A stretch of 64,000 nt of DNA, taken from NCBI GenBank assembly GCA_020055645.1, contig CM034548.1:51451411-51515410 (forward strand). Direction: 5' to 3'. The notes beneath the pieces are model-generated. The model searched no databases. It saw nothing but the letters and a program-made list of their open reading frames with translations, and was not told the origin of the DNA. Both the position numbers and the translations under genes were made by a program. This document shows, in pieces, positions 63,901 to 64,000 of this stretch. Numbering within the stretch: position 1 is the stretch's first letter; each line of letters begins with the position of its first letter. This stretch comes from Tomocerus qinae (Eukaryota > Arthropoda > Collembola > Entomobryomorpha > Tomoceridae).

Positions 63901-64000
63901 TAAATACTTATACGAGCAAAAAAAGCCTAAAATTAACATTCAAAAGTTTTAATTATTTTTTAAACTTGTACGAGCCAAAAAGCTTAAAAATAACATTCAA
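54904..64000. repeat. Satellite A, right edge block (~9.1 kb)
   Basis: Pure satellite A to the window edge. The 234-bp pattern continues to about 58.5 kb, then longer units take over: ~1061 bp (58957 to 60018) and ~1887 bp (59641, 61528 and about 63415 are equivalent points, the third copy cut by the window end). No gene or mobile element is visible. Part-copies of the 1887-bp unit share marks such as GCAAACAATCC (second and third copy only), which gives the order of duplication. Confidence 0.92.
59590..64000. repeat. ~1887-bp higher-order repeat, two copies plus part of a third
   Basis: Equivalent points recur at 60018 and 61905, at 60429 and 62316, and at 61253 and 63139, all offset 1886-1887. 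The copies differ by very few bases, for example GCCGAAAAGATT against GCCAAAAAGATT. This is the most homogeneous long duplication in the window and thus probably among the youngest. Confidence 0.85.

Noticed and set aside
860-64000. CRISPR-like pattern (short repeat at regular ~60-bp spacing)
   Set aside because: The sequence between the cores is itself repeated and AT-rich, not unique spacer DNA, and the context is eukaryotic. This is satellite DNA.
1-64000. Telomeric repeats (TTAGG-like) and RNA genes
   Set aside because: No run of TTAGG or related telomere units was seen, and no stretch outside the mobile elements has the base composition or folded arms of a tRNA or rRNA gene.

Overview
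This window is eukaryotic, most likely from an arthropod and probably an insect. A BEL/Pao LTR retrotransposon (a metazoan superfamily) and the 3' end of an RNase H-bearing non-LTR element of the I/R1/LOA kind sit in a very AT-rich tandem satellite field. I see no single-copy host gene, no rRNA or tRNA gene and nothing bacterial. I cannot name the species.

Layout. Positions 1-391 hold the end of an unrelated ~173-bp tandem repeat. Positions 392-859 are an AT-rich spacer with an 82-bp tandem duplication and two interlocked inverted repeats. From about 860 to the right edge the window is satellite, interrupted only by a LINE fragment (3093-3740), a (CA)8 run (3741-3756) and the BEL/Pao element (39928-47386). 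There are two satellite families. Satellite A (about 45 kb in total) is built from 57-61-bp subunits, each opening with the near-palindrome CTTGTACGAG followed by an AAGCTT (HindIII) block. Satellite B (just under 10 kb in total) has a ~77-bp monomer opening with CTCGTACAAG, the exact reverse complement of the A core. A and B alternate at 3757-14421, A runs almost alone at 14422-35692, and A/B alternation returns at 35693-54903. The rest is A. On top of the monomers lie higher-order repeats of roughly 234, 774, 1061, 1295, 1887 and 2680 bp, plus compound A+B cassettes.

The retrotransposon lies on the minus strand and looks whole. It has two 919-bp LTRs that read as identical, a 5-bp target duplication (TTGTA), a primer-binding site, a short purine tract and one 1795-codon gag-pol frame. 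It therefore looks very young. It landed inside the satellite core of a compound A+B repeat, and sister copies of that repeat show what the empty site looked like.

The main novelty is the satellite system. Two families share a co-linear module and carry reverse-complementary versions of one 10-bp core. Every A-to-B switch carries a hybrid, perfectly palindromic core, every B-to-A switch is one recurrent junction, and both mobile-element boundaries also fall at the core. All statements come from reading the sequence; no alignment or database search was run.
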